A DNA stretch of 64,000 bases from Paradevosia shaoguanensis (lineage in GTDB: Bacteria; Pseudomonadota; Alphaproteobacteria; Rhizobiales; Devosiaceae): contig NZ_CP068983.1 of assembly GCF_016801025.1 (NCBI RefSeq), positions 62,001-126,000 on the forward strand, written 5' to 3'. The notes beneath the pieces are model-generated. The model was not told the origin of the DNA. It was given only the letters and a program-made list of their open reading frames with translations, and did not search any database. The translations under genes were made by a program, and so were the position numbers. Shown here piece by piece: positions 48,791-59,691 of the stretch (the stretch's first letter is position 1; every line of letters begins with the position of its first letter).

Positions 48791-49831
48791 ATGGCTTCGG
48801 TTGGTATCGACACCGTTCGCAAGGCCTATGGCGGGCTGGAGGTGATCCATGGGGTTACCGCCGAGATCGGCGACGGCGAGTTCGTGGTGCTGGTGGGACC
48901 GTCTGGATGCGGCAAGTCCACGCTGCTGCGGATGATCGCCGGGCTCGAGGAGATTTCGGGCGGAACGATCTCGATCGGCGAGCGGGTGGTCAATGACGTA
49001 CCGCCCAAGCAGCGCAACATCGCAATGGTGTTCCAGAACTACGCGCTCTACCCCCATATGACAGTGGCTCAGAACATGGGCTTCTCGCTCAAGCTGGGGG
49101 GCGTCGAGAAGGCCGAGATCAAGCGGAAGGTGGAAGAGGCGGCGGCGATCCTGACGCTGGGCAATCTCCTCGACCGCTATCCCTCCCAGCTCTCGGGCGG
49201 GCAGCGGCAGCGCGTGGCGATGGGACGGGCCATCGTGCGGAACCCGGAAGTGTTTCTCTTCGACGAGCCGCTCTCGAACCTCGACGCCAAGCTGCGGGTG
49301 CATATGCGGGCCGAGATCAAGGAGCTGCACCAGCGGCTGCGGACGACGACGGTCTATGTGACGCACGACCAGGTGGAGGCCATGACCATGGCCGACCGGA
49401 TCGTGGTGATGCGCGACGGGGTGATCGAGCAGGTGGGAACGCCGCTCGACCTCTACGACCATCCGCAGAACAGCTTCGTGGCCGGGTTCATCGGGAGCCC
49501 GGCGATGAACTTCGTTCCGGGCAGGATCGAGGATGGTCGGTTCGTGGGGACCGGCGGGATTTCATGCCCGGCTCCGGTGGCGACGGGCGAGGATGTGCTC
49601 TGCGGGGTGCGGCCAACGCGGCTGGTGCTGGCGGAGGATGGGGCGAAGGCCATAGTCAAGGTGATCGAGCCGACCGGGGAGGAAACGCAGATCATCGCCC
49701 GGATGGGGGATATCGACCTGACGGTGCTGTCAACGCAGCGGCTGGCGTTGCGGCCGGGCGAGGGAATCGGGCTGCGAATCGCAGAGGACAGTGCGCATTT
49801 CTTCGAAAAGGTGTCCGGAAAGCGGATTTAG
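48791..49831 (+). CDS. sugar ABC transporter ATPase (GH172 operon)
   Basis: 346 residues. [39 protein letters not shown] and the switch His segment [14 protein letters not shown] are intact, with a C-terminal TOBE domain. Last gene of the LacI-controlled operon, 12 bp after the GH172 gene. Confidence 0.95.
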   Translation: MASVGIDTVRKAYGGLEVIHGVTAEIGDGEFVVLVGPSGCGKSTLLRMIAGLEEISGGTISIGERVVNDVPPKQRNIAMVFQNYALYPHMTVAQNMGFSLKLGGVEKAEIKRKVEEAAAILTLGNLLDRYPSQLSGGQRQRVAMGRAIVRNPEVFLFDEPLSNLDAKLRVHMRAEIKELHQRLRTTTVYVTHDQVEAMTMADRIVVMRDGVIEQVGTPLDLYDHPQNSFVAGFIGSPAMNFVPGRIEDGRFVGTGGISCPAPVATGEDVLCGVRPTRLVLAEDGAKAIVKVIEPTGEETQIIARMGDIDLTVLSTQRLALRPGEGIGLRIAEDSAHFFEKVSGKRI

Positions 49832-49913
49832 CGCGGTTTTTGTTAGGGAATTACGGGAAGATATTTTCTTAAGTTATTGATTTTGCTTCTGTTCGATAAT
49901 CATGAGCGACGAG

Positions 49914-50087
49914 CAATCGTTAAATTTTGAATGAAATTCGGGGAATCTTTGGCAAAGTTTTCGGGGTTTTGCGGGGGTTTTCGCTGAAATTGGGGAATTG
50001 TTTTTGGCGGGGATAAGTTCGCGGCGGTGAGGCGCCGGCGCGAGGGGGTGTTCGCATCGTAGTATGCTCGCGGTGCGGGGGGATAAG
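49914..50087 (+). repeat. 174-bp intergenic element, copy 2 (plus orientation)
   Basis: Begins CAATCGTTAAATTTTGA (49914-49930) and ends GGGGGGATAAG (50077-50087), the same boundaries as the reverse complement of 14551-14723. Shared internal blocks include GGGTTTTGCG, a GAAATTGGGGA-like stretch and TTGGCGGG. Both copies separate convergent genes. Confidence 0.65.
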
Positions 50088-50127
50088 ATTTTCGAGCGGC
50101 AACTGCTGGGTGGTGGAGGGAGTGGGT

Positions 50128-50174
50128 CCCCTCATCCGCCCTTCGGGCACCTTCTCCCACAAGGGGAGAAGGGG
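50128..50174. repeat. 47-bp REP-like repeat, copy 1
   Basis: Identical over 47 bp to 56995-57041. Contains the hairpin CCTTCTCCC/GGGAGAAGG and a smaller CCGCCCTTCGGGC hairpin. Sequences of this kind are common between genes in Hyphomicrobiales. Confidence 0.85.
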
Positions 50175-50224
50175 TTGGGGGCCCGAACCCAGATCTATCC
50201 TTCCGGCCAGATCTCCACCGCGGC

Positions 50225-51618
50225 CTAGGGGGTGGTGGCTGGGTCGAGTTCGGCCACCTGCGGGAAGCGTATCTGGGCTTTGAGGCCTTGGCCAGAAGGA
50301 CCCTCGGCGAGGGTCAGGGTGCCGCTGAAGAGGGTGGCGATTTCTTCGACTATGGCGAGGCCCAGGCCCATGCCGCCCTTGGTTTCCGCGCCGCGCTGGA
50401 AGCGGTGGCGGGCACCGTGGCGCTGGGGCTCGGGGATGCCGGGGCCCGTGTCTTCGACTTCGAGGATGGCGGCGCCGTCGGCGGCGTAGACGCGGACGGT
50501 GGCTTCGGCGCCGGTGCCGGCATATTCGATGGCATTATCGATGAGATTGCCGAGCATTTCGCGCACCAAAAGGCCATCAACGCGCGCTTTTACGCAATCT
50601 TCGCCTTCGAAGCCGAGATCGACGCCGGCTGCTCGCGCCTTAGGGACGCGGTCGGCGGTGATGTCGCGGGCAAGGGCCGAGAGCTCGACCGGCTCGCCGA
50701 CGCCGCGATCGGAATCGATGCGGGCGAGCAGCAGCAATTGGGCAAGGATGCGTTCGGCATCGGCCACTGAGGCGTCGGCGACCTTGGTGGCCGCGAGCGC
50801 GCCATCGAGGGTCTTGGCGCGCTCGGCGAGGGCGAGCTGGGTGCGGATGATCGAGAGCGGCGTGCGCAGCTGATGGCTGGCATTGCCGGTGAAGTGCTTG
50901 AGGCTCTGAAGAGCGGAATCCAGACGGCGCATGAAGGTGTTCATGGTGTCGACGAGACTGCCGACTTCGCGCGGCACGGGCTCCTCGATGGGGCTGAGAT
51001 CATCGGGAGAACGGCGGGAAATGGCGGCGCGCATGCGATAGAGCGGCGCCAGGGACGCACTGACGGCGATCCAGACGATGGCGGCGGCGGCAAGCAGCAT
51101 GATGCCCAGACGGATGGCGGAGCGCAGCAACAGGGCGTTGGTGAGCTGGGTGCGGGCAATGGTGGTTTCGGCGACGATGACGCGGAAGGGGATGGCCTGG
51201 AGGCCCGAGGAAGCGGAACGCTCGAGGACAGCGAGGCGAATGGGCTCGCCGCGGAAGCGATCGTCGAAGAAGGACATGTCCTCCCCTGCCCGCTTGCCGA
51301 CAGAGGGCAACGATTCATAGCCGGTGACGAACGTGCCGGGCGGGCCATCGATGCGATAGAAGACGCGATCCTGCGCAGACGAAGTCAGCATTTCGAGGGC
51401 GACATAGGGAATATCGACTTCGAGGCTGCCGTCTTCGGCGACGACGACGCGTTCGGCGATGGCGAGGGCGGAGCCGGCCAATACGCGGTCCGAGACGGTG
51501 TTGGCGGTGGCGGAGGCCTCGCGATAGGTGTCGAGCAGCGCCAGGGCGGCGACCAGCAGGAGCGGCGCCAGCAGCAGGACGAGGAGGCGCCGGCGCAGCG
51601 AGTAAGTGGTGCGGGCAC

Positions 51619-51622
<4 letters not shown>
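50225..51622 (-). CDS. TctE-type sensor histidine kinase
   Basis: 465 residues: N-terminal helix (about 12-30), a periplasmic 2CSK_N-like sensor region (about 32-160), second helix (about 165-192), a HAMP-like linker, the H-box ASHQLRTPL with His250, and a HATPase domain with DTGPGIP and GMGLGLAIVEE. This layout is that of TctE, which controls tricarboxylate uptake. Its start overlaps the response regulator stop by 4 bp, and a TctCBA transporter is encoded divergently nearby. Confidence 0.92.
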
Positions 51623-52296
<674 letters not shown>

Positions 52297-52373
52297 GGGT
52301 CCTCCACCCTTGCATGCACATTAGCCGGTGCCTTGCCGATTGTGAAAGGCTCGCCGCCTGCTAAAGATGCGTG

Positions 52374-53444
52374 ATGCACCGCGCGCTGATCCTCGCCTTC
52401 GCCCTGCTGACCATCGCCCTGCCGGCGGCGGCGCAGCCGACCGTCTATCCAGCCGTATCGGGAAAGGCAGAGGCGCGGACGCTCACCATCTATTCCTCGC
52501 TCGATGCGCCGCTCAACGCGCCGATGATCGCCGCGTTCCAGGCGGAAAACCCGGATGTCGCCGTGGTTTACGAGGATATGCTCACAGGCGGAATCTACGA
52601 CAGGATCGTGGAGGAAACCGATGCCGGGCGGCCAACGGCGGATGTGGCGTTCTCCTCGGCGATGGACCTGCAGGTCAAGCTCGCCAATGACGGCTATGCG
52701 CAGGAGAGCGACCTGGCGATGAGCGCGCAATGGCCGCGCTGGGCCAATTGGCGCAACACGGCTTACGCGCTGACCTTCGAGCCGGCGGTGTTCGTCTACA
52801 ACAGGAAGGCGTTTGCCGAGGCGCCGCCGCCGCAGACGCGGGGCGAGTTCATTGCCTATCTGCGCGACCATCCGGAGGCGGTTTCGGGGCGCGTGGGGAC
52901 TTACGACATCGAGCGGGCCGGCGTGGGATTCCTGTTCCTGGCGCGCGACCAGGACCAGTATTCGGACGTATGGACGCTGGTGGAGGCGATGGGGGATGCT
53001 GGGGTAAAACTCTATTCGACGACCTCGGCCATCCTGGAGCGGGTCGGGGATGGGCGGTTCATCCTCGGCTACAATATCCTCGGCTCCTACGCGGCGGACT
53101 GGGCGACGCGCAATCCGGACCTCGGGATCGTACTGCCCAAGGATTATACCACTGTGATGTCGCGGATCGGGCTGGTGCCCAAGGCGGCGTCGGCGCCGGA
53201 CCTGGGGCGCAAATATCTCGAATTCATGATGTCGGCGCGCGGCCAGGCGGTGCTGGCGCAGGACATGCATATCGCGGCGATCAATCCGCAGGTGAGCGGG
53301 CCCAATACGATGGCGGCGATGCGGGCGGAGGCCGACGCGCCGCTCAGCCCGGTTCCGGTAGGGCCCGGTCTCATGGTATATCTCGACCAGGTCAAGCGCA
53401 TGCGCCTCATCGATCGCTGGAATATGGCGCTGCGCGGTCAGTGA
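52374..53444 (+). CDS. PgtC/AfuA-like periplasmic binding protein, probable sensor component
   Basis: About 356 residues; GTG 52371 and ATG 52374 are adjacent possible starts. Signal peptide 1-20 (LTIALPAAAQ). The TLTIYSSLDAPLNAPMIAAFQ opening is typical of iron- or phosphoglycerate-type binding proteins. No ABC permease or ATPase accompanies it; instead it sits between a TctDE system and TctCBA. It resembles PgtC, the periplasmic partner of a two-component sensor, so it probably presents a ligand to the TctE-like kinase. That role is inference. Confidence 0.82.
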   Translation: MHRALILAFALLTIALPAAAQPTVYPAVSGKAEARTLTIYSSLDAPLNAPMIAAFQAENPDVAVVYEDMLTGGIYDRIVEETDAGRPTADVAFSSAMDLQVKLANDGYAQESDLAMSAQWPRWANWRNTAYALTFEPAVFVYNRKAFAEAPPPQTRGEFIAYLRDHPEAVSGRVGTYDIERAGVGFLFLARDQDQYSDVWTLVEAMGDAGVKLYSTTSAILERVGDGRFILGYNILGSYAADWATRNPDLGIVLPKDYTTVMSRIGLVPKAASAPDLGRKYLEFMMSARGQAVLAQDMHIAAINPQVSGPNTMAAMRAEADAPLSPVPVGPGLMVYLDQVKRMRLIDRWNMALRGQ

Positions 53445-53648
53445 TGACAGGTTCGTGACAGCTACTTGTGTTCATCTGCCGTTGGAGCGATCGCACAGCG
53501 CGCTCCAGCAGAGGTTTGGGAGGACCTCGCAGCCGACCAGGTGACGAAATGGCCGCAAGAGCCATGACGACCAGCGGTCGCATGAGGAGAGAGTTCCCAA
53601 GCCCGAATGGCAATCGCGCGCTGCAGACCGCAGCGTGGAGGAGGAACG

Positions 53649-54593
53649 ATGAAGCATTTCATTCTCGCCGGCCTGGTGGCCGGTGCAATGGCCCTGCCCG
53701 CGCAGGCCGCCGACTACACCATCATGGCGCCGGCGGCGCCGGGCGGCGGCTGGGACCAAACCGCCCGCTCGATGCAGACGGCCCTGCAGGACGAAGGCAT
53801 TTCGCCCAGCGTGCAGGTGACCAACGTTCCGGGCGCCGGCGGCACGATCGGGCTGGCGCAGTTCGTCAACCAGTCCAAGGGCAACCCCAATGCGCTGATC
53901 GTGGGCGGCTATGTGATGGTCGGCGCGATCCTCACCAACGCCTCCCCGGTGACGCTCGACGCGGTGACGCCGATCGCGCGGCTCACGGGCGAATATGAGG
54001 CGATCGTCGTGCCGGCGGCCTCGCCGATCAAGACGATGCAGGACCTCGTGGCCCAGCTCAAGGCCGATCCGGGCTCGGTTTCCTGGGGCGGCGGCTCGGC
54101 GGGCGGCACCGACCATATCGCGGTGGGGCTCATCGCCAAGGCATCGGGCGTCGATCCGACCAAGATCAACTACATCGCCTTCTCGGGCGGCGGCGAAGCG
54201 CTGGCGGCGATCCTGGGCAACCAGGTGACGGCGGGCATTTCGGGCTATGGCGAGTTCGAGTCGCAGGTGGCGGCCGGCGAGCTGCGCGTGCTGGCGGTTT
54301 CGAGCGAGGAGCGGCTGGAAGGCATCGATGCCCCCACGCTCAAGGAAGCCGGGGTGGACGTGGCCGTGCAGAACTGGCGCATGGTCGCGGCAGCGCCGGG
54401 CCTTTCCGATGACCAGGTCGCGGCCATCACCGCCGATATCGAGAAGATGGCCAAGTCCAAGACCTGGCAGGACATCCTCAAGACCAAGGGCTGGCAGGAT
54501 ACGTTCCTGGCCGGCGCGGACTTCAAGGCGCAGCTGGCCAAGGATATCGAATCCACCGCCGGCATCCTCAAGGAAATCGGCCTCGTCAAATGA
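53649..54593 (+). CDS. tctC: tripartite tricarboxylate transporter binding protein
   Basis: 314 residues from ATG 53649 with GGAGGAACG before it; an upstream in-frame ATG at 53607 would precede the signal peptide. Signal peptide ends LPAQAA. The mature start [18 protein letters not shown] and [11 protein letters not shown] are TctC hallmarks. Binds a carboxylate in the periplasm and delivers it to TctAB. The stop overlaps tctB by 4 bp. The symbol denotes family, not proven citrate specificity. Confidence 0.94.
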   Translation: MKHFILAGLVAGAMALPAQAADYTIMAPAAPGGGWDQTARSMQTALQDEGISPSVQVTNVPGAGGTIGLAQFVNQSKGNPNALIVGGYVMVGAILTNASPVTLDAVTPIARLTGEYEAIVVPAASPIKTMQDLVAQLKADPGSVSWGGGSAGGTDHIAVGLIAKASGVDPTKINYIAFSGGGEALAAILGNQVTAGISGYGEFESQVAAGELRVLAVSSEERLEGIDAPTLKEAGVDVAVQNWRMVAAAPGLSDDQVAAITADIEKMAKSKTWQDILKTKGWQDTFLAGADFKAQLAKDIESTAGILKEIGLVK

Positions 54594-55084
54594 GCGAGAC
54601 GCCGCTGAACGGCAGGAAGGAGCGTCGCCCGGACTGGGCGGCGCTTCTGATCGCGATCGCGCTCGCCGTGCTGGCGGGCGTCATCGCCTGGGACGCCTCG
54701 ACGTTGCGGGTGACCGCGAACTATTCGGGCATCGGGCCGCAGACCTTCCCCTATGTGGTGGCTGCGTTCCTCTTCATCCTCGCGATCTGGACGGTGTTCG
54801 AGGCGGTGCGCGGGGAATTTCCCGAGCGCGAGCATGACGAGATCGGGCCGATCGCCTGGATCGTGGGCGGGCTGGCGGCGCAGATGATGCTGCTCAACGT
54901 GGCGGGGTTCTCCATCGCCACCGGACTGCTGTTCGCCGCGACGGCACGGGGGTTCGGGCAGCGCAAGTTCTACCTCTCGATCCCGATCGGCATCGGGCTT
55001 TCCTATGTGGTGTGGGTCCTTTTCGCCAAGCTGCTGCAGCTGTCGCTGCCGGCGGGCCCGCTCGAAAACCTCCTCTTCAAATAG
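54590..55084 (+). CDS. tctB: tripartite tricarboxylate transporter small membrane subunit
   Basis: 164 residues with four predicted helices (about 18-38, 52-72, 88-118, 128-150) and the TctB-type IGPQTFPYVVA segment after the first helix. Translationally coupled to tctC; tctA begins 9 bp later. Confidence 0.92.
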   Translation: MSETPLNGRKERRPDWAALLIAIALAVLAGVIAWDASTLRVTANYSGIGPQTFPYVVAAFLFILAIWTVFEAVRGEFPEREHDEIGPIAWIVGGLAAQMMLLNVAGFSIATGLLFAATARGFGQRKFYLSIPIGIGLSYVVWVLFAKLLQLSLPAGPLENLLFK

Positions 55085-55093
55085 GCCCGCGAC

Positions 55094-56611
55094 ATGCAGA
55101 CCTTCGACCTTCTGATGCAGGGCCTGCTGGTCGCGATCCAGCCGATGAACCTGCTCTATGCCCTGGTGGGCGTGACGCTCGGCACGGCGGTGGGCGTGCT
55201 GCCCGGGATCGGGCCGGCGCTGACGGTGGCGCTGCTGCTGCCGGTGACCTACAAGCTCGACCCGGCGGGGTCGCTCATCATGTTCGCCGGCATCTATTAC
55301 GGCGGCATGTATGGCGGCTCGACGACCTCGATCCTGCTCAATACGCCGGGAGAAAGCGCCTCGATCGTCACGGCGCTCGAGGGCAACAAGATGGCCCGGG
55401 CGGGGCGCGGCGGGCCGGCGCTGGCGACGGCGGCCATCGGCTCGTTCGTGGCGGGGCTCATCGCGACCATTGCGCTGGCGTTCATCGCGCCCTGGGTGGT
55501 GAAATTCGCGCTCTCGTTCGGGCCGGCGGAATATTTCGCGCTCATGGTGCTCTCGTTCATGACGGTATCGGCGGCGTTCGGGGAATCGGCGCTGCGAGGG
55601 CTCACAGCACTCGGCATCGGGCTGGCGCTGGGGCTGATCGGCATCGACCTGCAGAGCGGGCAATCGCGGCTGGCGTTCGGGGTGCCGGACCTGCTGGATG
55701 GCGTCGAGGTGACGACGCTGGCGGTGGCGATGTTCGCGATCGGCGAGACGCTCTCGATTGCCGGACAGGGCAAGCGGGCGCCGGACCAGATCGAGCCGGT
55801 CAAGGGCTCGGTGTGGATGACGGCGCAGGATTGGGCGCGGTCGTGGAAGGCGTGGCTGCGCGGCACGCTGATCGGCTTCCCCATCGGGGCCATGCCAGCG
55901 GGCGGCGCGGAGATCGGCACGTTCTTCTCCTATGCGGCGGAAAAGAAGCTCACCAAGCATCCTGAAGAGTTCGGCAATGGCGCCATCGAAGGCGTGGCGG
56001 GGCCCGAAGCGGCGAATAATGCTTCGGCGGCCGGTACGCTCGTGCCGCTGCTGACGCTCGGGCTGCCGACATCGGCGACGGCGGCGATCATGCTGGCGGG
56101 CTTCCAGCAATACGGGCTCCAGCCGGGGCCGCTGCTCTTCACCAACAATTCGAGCCTCGTCTGGGGGCTGATCGCGAGCCTTCTCATCGCCAACTTCATG
56201 CTGCTGATCCTCAACCTGCCGCTGGTGGGCGTGTGGGTGAAGCTGCTGGCCATCCCGCGACCGTGGCTCTATGCGGGCATCCTGCTGTTCGCCACGCTCG
56301 GCACGATCGGGGCGAACCCGTCGGTGTTCGAGCTGGGCATGCTGCTGGCGTTCGGCGTGATGGGCTATGTGATGCGCCGGTTCGGCTATCCGATCGCGCC
56401 GGTGGTGGTGGGCCTGATCCTCGGGCCGCTGGCCGAGCAGCAATTGCGGCGGGCGCTGGCCATCGGGCAAGGCGATCCGACGGTGCTGGTGCATTCGCCG
56501 ATCTCGGCGACGCTGCTGTTCCTCGCCTTCCTGGCGCTCGTCGTGCCGCTGATCCTGCGGGCGCGCGGGCGTGGGCGGGTGCTGGCGGAACTGGCCGCCA
56601 ACGAGGACTAG
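55094..56611 (+). CDS. tctA: tripartite tricarboxylate transporter large membrane subunit
   Basis: 505 residues, about twelve helices. Conserved blocks: [17 protein letters not shown] near 32-48, [18 protein letters not shown] near 71-88, and the repeated [16 protein letters not shown] with [15 protein letters not shown] in the second half. This is the symporter subunit driven by the ion gradient. Confidence 0.96.
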   Translation: MQTFDLLMQGLLVAIQPMNLLYALVGVTLGTAVGVLPGIGPALTVALLLPVTYKLDPAGSLIMFAGIYYGGMYGGSTTSILLNTPGESASIVTALEGNKMARAGRGGPALATAAIGSFVAGLIATIALAFIAPWVVKFALSFGPAEYFALMVLSFMTVSAAFGESALRGLTALGIGLALGLIGIDLQSGQSRLAFGVPDLLDGVEVTTLAVAMFAIGETLSIAGQGKRAPDQIEPVKGSVWMTAQDWARSWKAWLRGTLIGFPIGAMPAGGAEIGTFFSYAAEKKLTKHPEEFGNGAIEGVAGPEAANNASAAGTLVPLLTLGLPTSATAAIMLAGFQQYGLQPGPLLFTNNSSLVWGLIASLLIANFMLLILNLPLVGVWVKLLAIPRPWLYAGILLFATLGTIGANPSVFELGMLLAFGVMGYVMRRFGYPIAPVVVGLILGPLAEQQLRRALAIGQGDPTVLVHSPISATLLFLAFLALVVPLILRARGRGRVLAELAANED

Positions 56612-56631
56612 CTTTCACGCATGGCTCCCCT

Positions 56632-56683
56632 GCCGGACGCGGCCCTTGTCGCGCCCGGCGGACACTCCATCTTTGGGGAGTGT
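56632..56683 (+). terminator. two hairpins after tctA
   Basis: GCCGGACGCG/CGCGCCCGGC (56632-56659, one mismatch) is followed by ACACTCC/GGAGTGT (56662-56683). No U-run follows, but the two stems together probably end or attenuate tct transcription ahead of the small ORF at 56697. Confidence 0.5.
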
Positions 56684-56696
56684 GAAGGAGCAGAAA

Positions 56697-56975
56697 ATGT
56701 CCAAGGTCAGCTTTGTAGGGGTTACCCGCTCGTGGATCGCCAGCATGGGTGCGGCGATCGCGGTTTCGAACGCGATTGCCAGCCATCACCGGCCGAGCAA
56801 TGCGCAGCTTCGCGGCGCGGGGATTGATCCCAAGGGGTTCGACGGGATCAGGGGCTCTAGTCCCCCTGCCCGAAACCGTCCTCCGCGGCGAAGGCCGGGG
56901 TTCGGTCGAGCTGCTCCGTTCGCGTTGAAGCGGCTTCCGGGCTCCGGCTTTCACCGGGGTGGAGGGTTATTGTAA
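56697..56975 (+). CDS. small protein with a GIDPKGF motif
   Basis: AAGGAG 6 nt before ATG 56697 gives a textbook start. The first 55 or so residues (SFVGVTRSWIASMGAAIAV, then NAQLRGAGIDPKGFDGI) resemble small proteins in which a short helix is followed by an LxxLGIDPxxF-like tail. After that the frame turns Pro/Arg/Gly-rich and runs into repeat-like DNA, so the real protein may once have ended near residue 56. Function unknown. Confidence 0.5.
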   Translation: MSKVSFVGVTRSWIASMGAAIAVSNAIASHHRPSNAQLRGAGIDPKGFDGIRGSSPPARNRPPRRRPGFGRAAPFALKRLPGSGFHRGGGLL

Positions 56976-56994
56976 GTTCGTGGTGGGGGCGGTC

Positions 56995-57041
56995 CCCCTC
57001 ATCCGCCCTTCGGGCACCTTCTCCCACAAGGGGAGAAGGGG
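56995..57041. repeat. 47-bp REP-like repeat, copy 2
   Basis: Exact copy of 50128-50174, again between convergent genes (the small ORF and uxuA). Forms the same CCTTCTCCC/GGGAGAAGG hairpin and could act as a bidirectional terminator. Confidence 0.85.
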
Positions 57042-57061
57042 GGCCGGAGCGCGGTTAGCCC

Positions 57062-58240
57062 CTAGTAGCCCAGCGTTTCGATGGTGCGCATGACGCCGCG
57101 GAGTTCGGCGAGGCCCTTGAGGCGACCGATGCCGGAATAGCCGGGATTCACCTTCTTGCCGATGTCGTCGACGATCACGTGACCGTGGTCGGGGCGCATG
57201 GGAATTTGCCAGTCGGCGCGGCCTTCACCCTTGCGGCGGGCTTCCTCGGCGAGGAGAGCCTGGACGACGCGGACCATGTCGGTGTCGCCTTCGAGGTGTT
57301 CGGCCTCGTGGAAGGAGCCATCGCCTTCCTTCTTTACGTTGCGCAGGTGCGCGAAGTGGATACGCGGGCCGAACTCCCTGGCCATGGCGACGAGGTCGTT
57401 GGCCGGGTTGGCGCCGTAAGAGCCGGTGCAGAGCGTGAGGCCGTGGGACGGGGAATCCGCCACGGCGAGCAGTGCGCGGGCATCGGCGGCCGAGCAGACG
57501 ACGCGCGGCAAGCCGAAGAGCGGGAACGGCGGGTCATCCGGGTGGATGGCCATGCGGACCCCGGCTTCCTCGGCGACCGGAATGATCTCACGCAGGAACT
57601 CGAAGAGATTGGCGCGGAAGCCTTCGACCGACAGCTCGTTGTAGACGTCGAGCATGCGGTTGAGGCTCTGGCGGTCGTAGACGAATTCGCGCGCAGGCAC
57701 CCATTCGATGAGATTGCGCTCAAGGCGCGCGAGGTCGCTCTCGCTGGCCTGTTTGAGCCAGGCTTCGGCACGGGTCACGCGCTCGGCGGGATGGTCGGCC
57801 TCGGCGCCGGGGCGGCGCAGGATGAAGACGTCGTAGGCGCAGAATTCCACCACGTCGAAGCGCAGGGCGGTGCCGCCATGGGGCATGACGTAATCGAGAT
57901 CGGTGCGCGTCCAATCCGTGATGGCCATGAAATTGTAGCAGACGGTCTCGATGCCGGCGCGGGCGACGGCGCGGATCGACTGCTTGTAGTTGTCGATGAG
58001 CTCGCGATAGCGGCCGGTGCGGGTCTTGATGTCCTCGTGGACGATGATGCTCTCGACCACCGGCCAGGAGAGCCCTGCCCCCTCGATCTGCGCCTTGCGT
58101 TTGGCAATCTCGTCGTCCGGCCAGACGCGACCATCGTTGAGATGATGGAGCGCGCTGACGATGCCGGTCGCGCCGGCCTGACGCACATGCGCCAAGGTCA
58201 CCGGATCATCGGGACCGAACCAACGCCAAGTCTGCTTCAT
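57062..58240 (-). CDS. uxuA: mannonate dehydratase
   Basis: 392 residues, the UxuA length. Family blocks: [16 protein letters not shown] at the N-terminus, [44 protein letters not shown] with metal-binding His and Asp, and [12 protein letters not shown] near the C-terminus. Dehydrates D-mannonate to 2-keto-3-deoxygluconate in the glucuronate pathway. Overlaps the uxuB-like stop by 4 bp and ends the leftward operon. Confidence 0.96.
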   Translation of the reverse strand: MKQTWRWFGPDDPVTLAHVRQAGATGIVSALHHLNDGRVWPDDEIAKRKAQIEGAGLSWPVVESIIVHEDIKTRTGRYRELIDNYKQSIRAVARAGIETVCYNFMAITDWTRTDLDYVMPHGGTALRFDVVEFCAYDVFILRRPGAEADHPAERVTRAEAWLKQASESDLARLERNLIEWVPAREFVYDRQSLNRMLDVYNELSVEGFRANLFEFLREIIPVAEEAGVRMAIHPDDPPFPLFGLPRVVCSAADARALLAVADSPSHGLTLCTGSYGANPANDLVAMAREFGPRIHFAHLRNVKKEGDGSFHEAEHLEGDTDMVRVVQALLAEEARRKGEGRADWQIPMRPDHGHVIVDDIGKKVNPGYSGIGRLKGLAELRGVMRTIETLGY

Positions 58241-59688
58241 TGCGCGAATTCCCTATCAAGAATGGCCAGGGCCGTCTCGGCGCCCTCGGCGTGAATGGTT
58301 TTGAGCCAGTGCTCGACCTGCGCCTGCAGCGCTTCGCGGTGCGGGTTGCTGCGGGCGAAGCCGGTGAGATCGAAGATTTCGCCGACTGCGCCGTTGGCGG
58401 CGGGTGCTGCAAGCTGGCTGTCGAGCGGATCGGTGAAGGTGTCGCCGGAACGGGCCGCGAGAGCGGCGATCCAGGCGGCGGCGGCGAAGGCGAGGTGGGC
58501 GATGCCCCTGCCCTGCGCCAGCCGTTCCAGCGCCGGCGCCACGATGCGTTGCGGCAGCTTCTGGGAGCCGTCATTGGCGATCTGCGCAGTGCGGTGCCGC
58601 AGGGCGGTGTTCGAGAAGCGGCGGGCGAGTTCGCCGGTATAGGGCACGGGATCGAGGCCGGCATCGCGGGGGAGCGTCTCGATGGACTCGCGCCAGAGGC
58701 CGGCGACGAAGCGGGCGATGGCCGGGGAGGCCATGGCGTCGGCAACGGTCGCGTGACCAAGGATCTGACCGAGATAGGCGATGCCGGAATGCGCGCCGTT
58801 GAGGAGACGCAGCTTCATCTCCTCGAAGGGCGTCACGTCGGCGACCATGGTGACGCCGAACTTTTCCCAATCGGGGCGGCCGAGGGGGAAATCGTCTTCG
58901 ATCACCCACTGGCGGAAAGGCTCGGTGACAACGGGCCAGGCGTCTTCGAGGCCCAGGCTGGCCGAAACGCGGGCGCGGTCGTCATCGGTGGTGGCCGGCA
59001 CGATGCGGTCGACCATGCTCGATGGGCAGGCCACGTGCTCGTCAACGAAGCGGCCGAACTCGGGATCGATGCGAGTGGCGAAATCGACGAGGACGCGTTT
59101 GGCCGTGCGGCCATTGGCCGGAAGGTTGTCGCAGGAAAGCACGGTGAAGGGCGCGACGCCGGCGGCGCGACGGCGCAGCAGGGCTTCGACGATGAAGCCG
59201 TGCATGGTGCGCGGGCGGGTGCGGTCGGCAAGGTCCGCCACGATATCGGGATGGGCGAGATCGAGGGCGCCGTCGCCGTTGCGGAGATAGGCCTTCTCGG
59301 TGACGGTGAGGGTCACGATGCGGGTCGAGGGCGCCGCGAGCGCCGCCAGCAGGGCTTCGGGGTCCTCGGGCGCGACTATGAGGCTCTGGATGGAGCCGAT
59401 GACGTCGAGACGCTCGGTGTCGCTGTCGCGGACGGCCAGGGTGTAGAGGCCATCCTGCGGCGCGAGGGCATCGCGGGTATCGGGGCTGCGCAGCGAAGCA
59501 CCGATGATGGCCCAGCCGGACTGACCATCGGCAAGGCATTGATCGATGAACGCGGCCTGGTGCGCGCGGTGGAAGGCACCGACGCCCAGATGCACGATGC
59601 CGGGCGTTACGGCGGCGCGATCATAGCGTGGCGCGCCGACCGTGGGCGGGAGCTGGCCGAGGGTTCCGGCCGAAAGGCGGTTGGCCAT
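58237..59688 (-). CDS. uxuB: fructuronate reductase-like (mannitol dehydrogenase family)
   Basis: 483 residues. NAD-binding [15 protein letters not shown] and active-site [17 protein letters not shown] (K-x5-N-x2-H) match the UxuB/mannitol dehydrogenase family. Directly coupled to uxuA, so it most likely reduces D-fructuronate to D-mannonate. It is a paralogue of 9823-11301. It lies 3 bp after the ABC ATPase gene. Confidence 0.9.
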   Translation of the reverse strand: MANRLSAGTLGQLPPTVGAPRYDRAAVTPGIVHLGVGAFHRAHQAAFIDQCLADGQSGWAIIGASLRSPDTRDALAPQDGLYTLAVRDSDTERLDVIGSIQSLIVAPEDPEALLAALAAPSTRIVTLTVTEKAYLRNGDGALDLAHPDIVADLADRTRPRTMHGFIVEALLRRRAAGVAPFTVLSCDNLPANGRTAKRVLVDFATRIDPEFGRFVDEHVACPSSMVDRIVPATTDDDRARVSASLGLEDAWPVVTEPFRQWVIEDDFPLGRPDWEKFGVTMVADVTPFEEMKLRLLNGAHSGIAYLGQILGHATVADAMASPAIARFVAGLWRESIETLPRDAGLDPVPYTGELARRFSNTALRHRTAQIANDGSQKLPQRIVAPALERLAQGRGIAHLAFAAAAWIAALAARSGDTFTDPLDSQLAAPAANGAVGEIFDLTGFARSNPHREALQAQVEHWLKTIHAEGAETALAILDREFAQ

Positions 59689-59691
59689 GGT

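Larger units (their letters stand above)
49832..50224. other. AT-richer convergent spacer holding two repeats, no gene seen
   Basis: Lies between the ABC ATPase and the end of the TctE-like kinase. Positions 49835-50000 are clearly AT-richer than their surroundings. The spacer contains the 174-bp element (49914-50087) and the 47-bp REP-like repeat (50128-50174). Minus-strand frames across it are Pro-rich without a ribosome-binding site and are not called. Confidence 0.6.
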
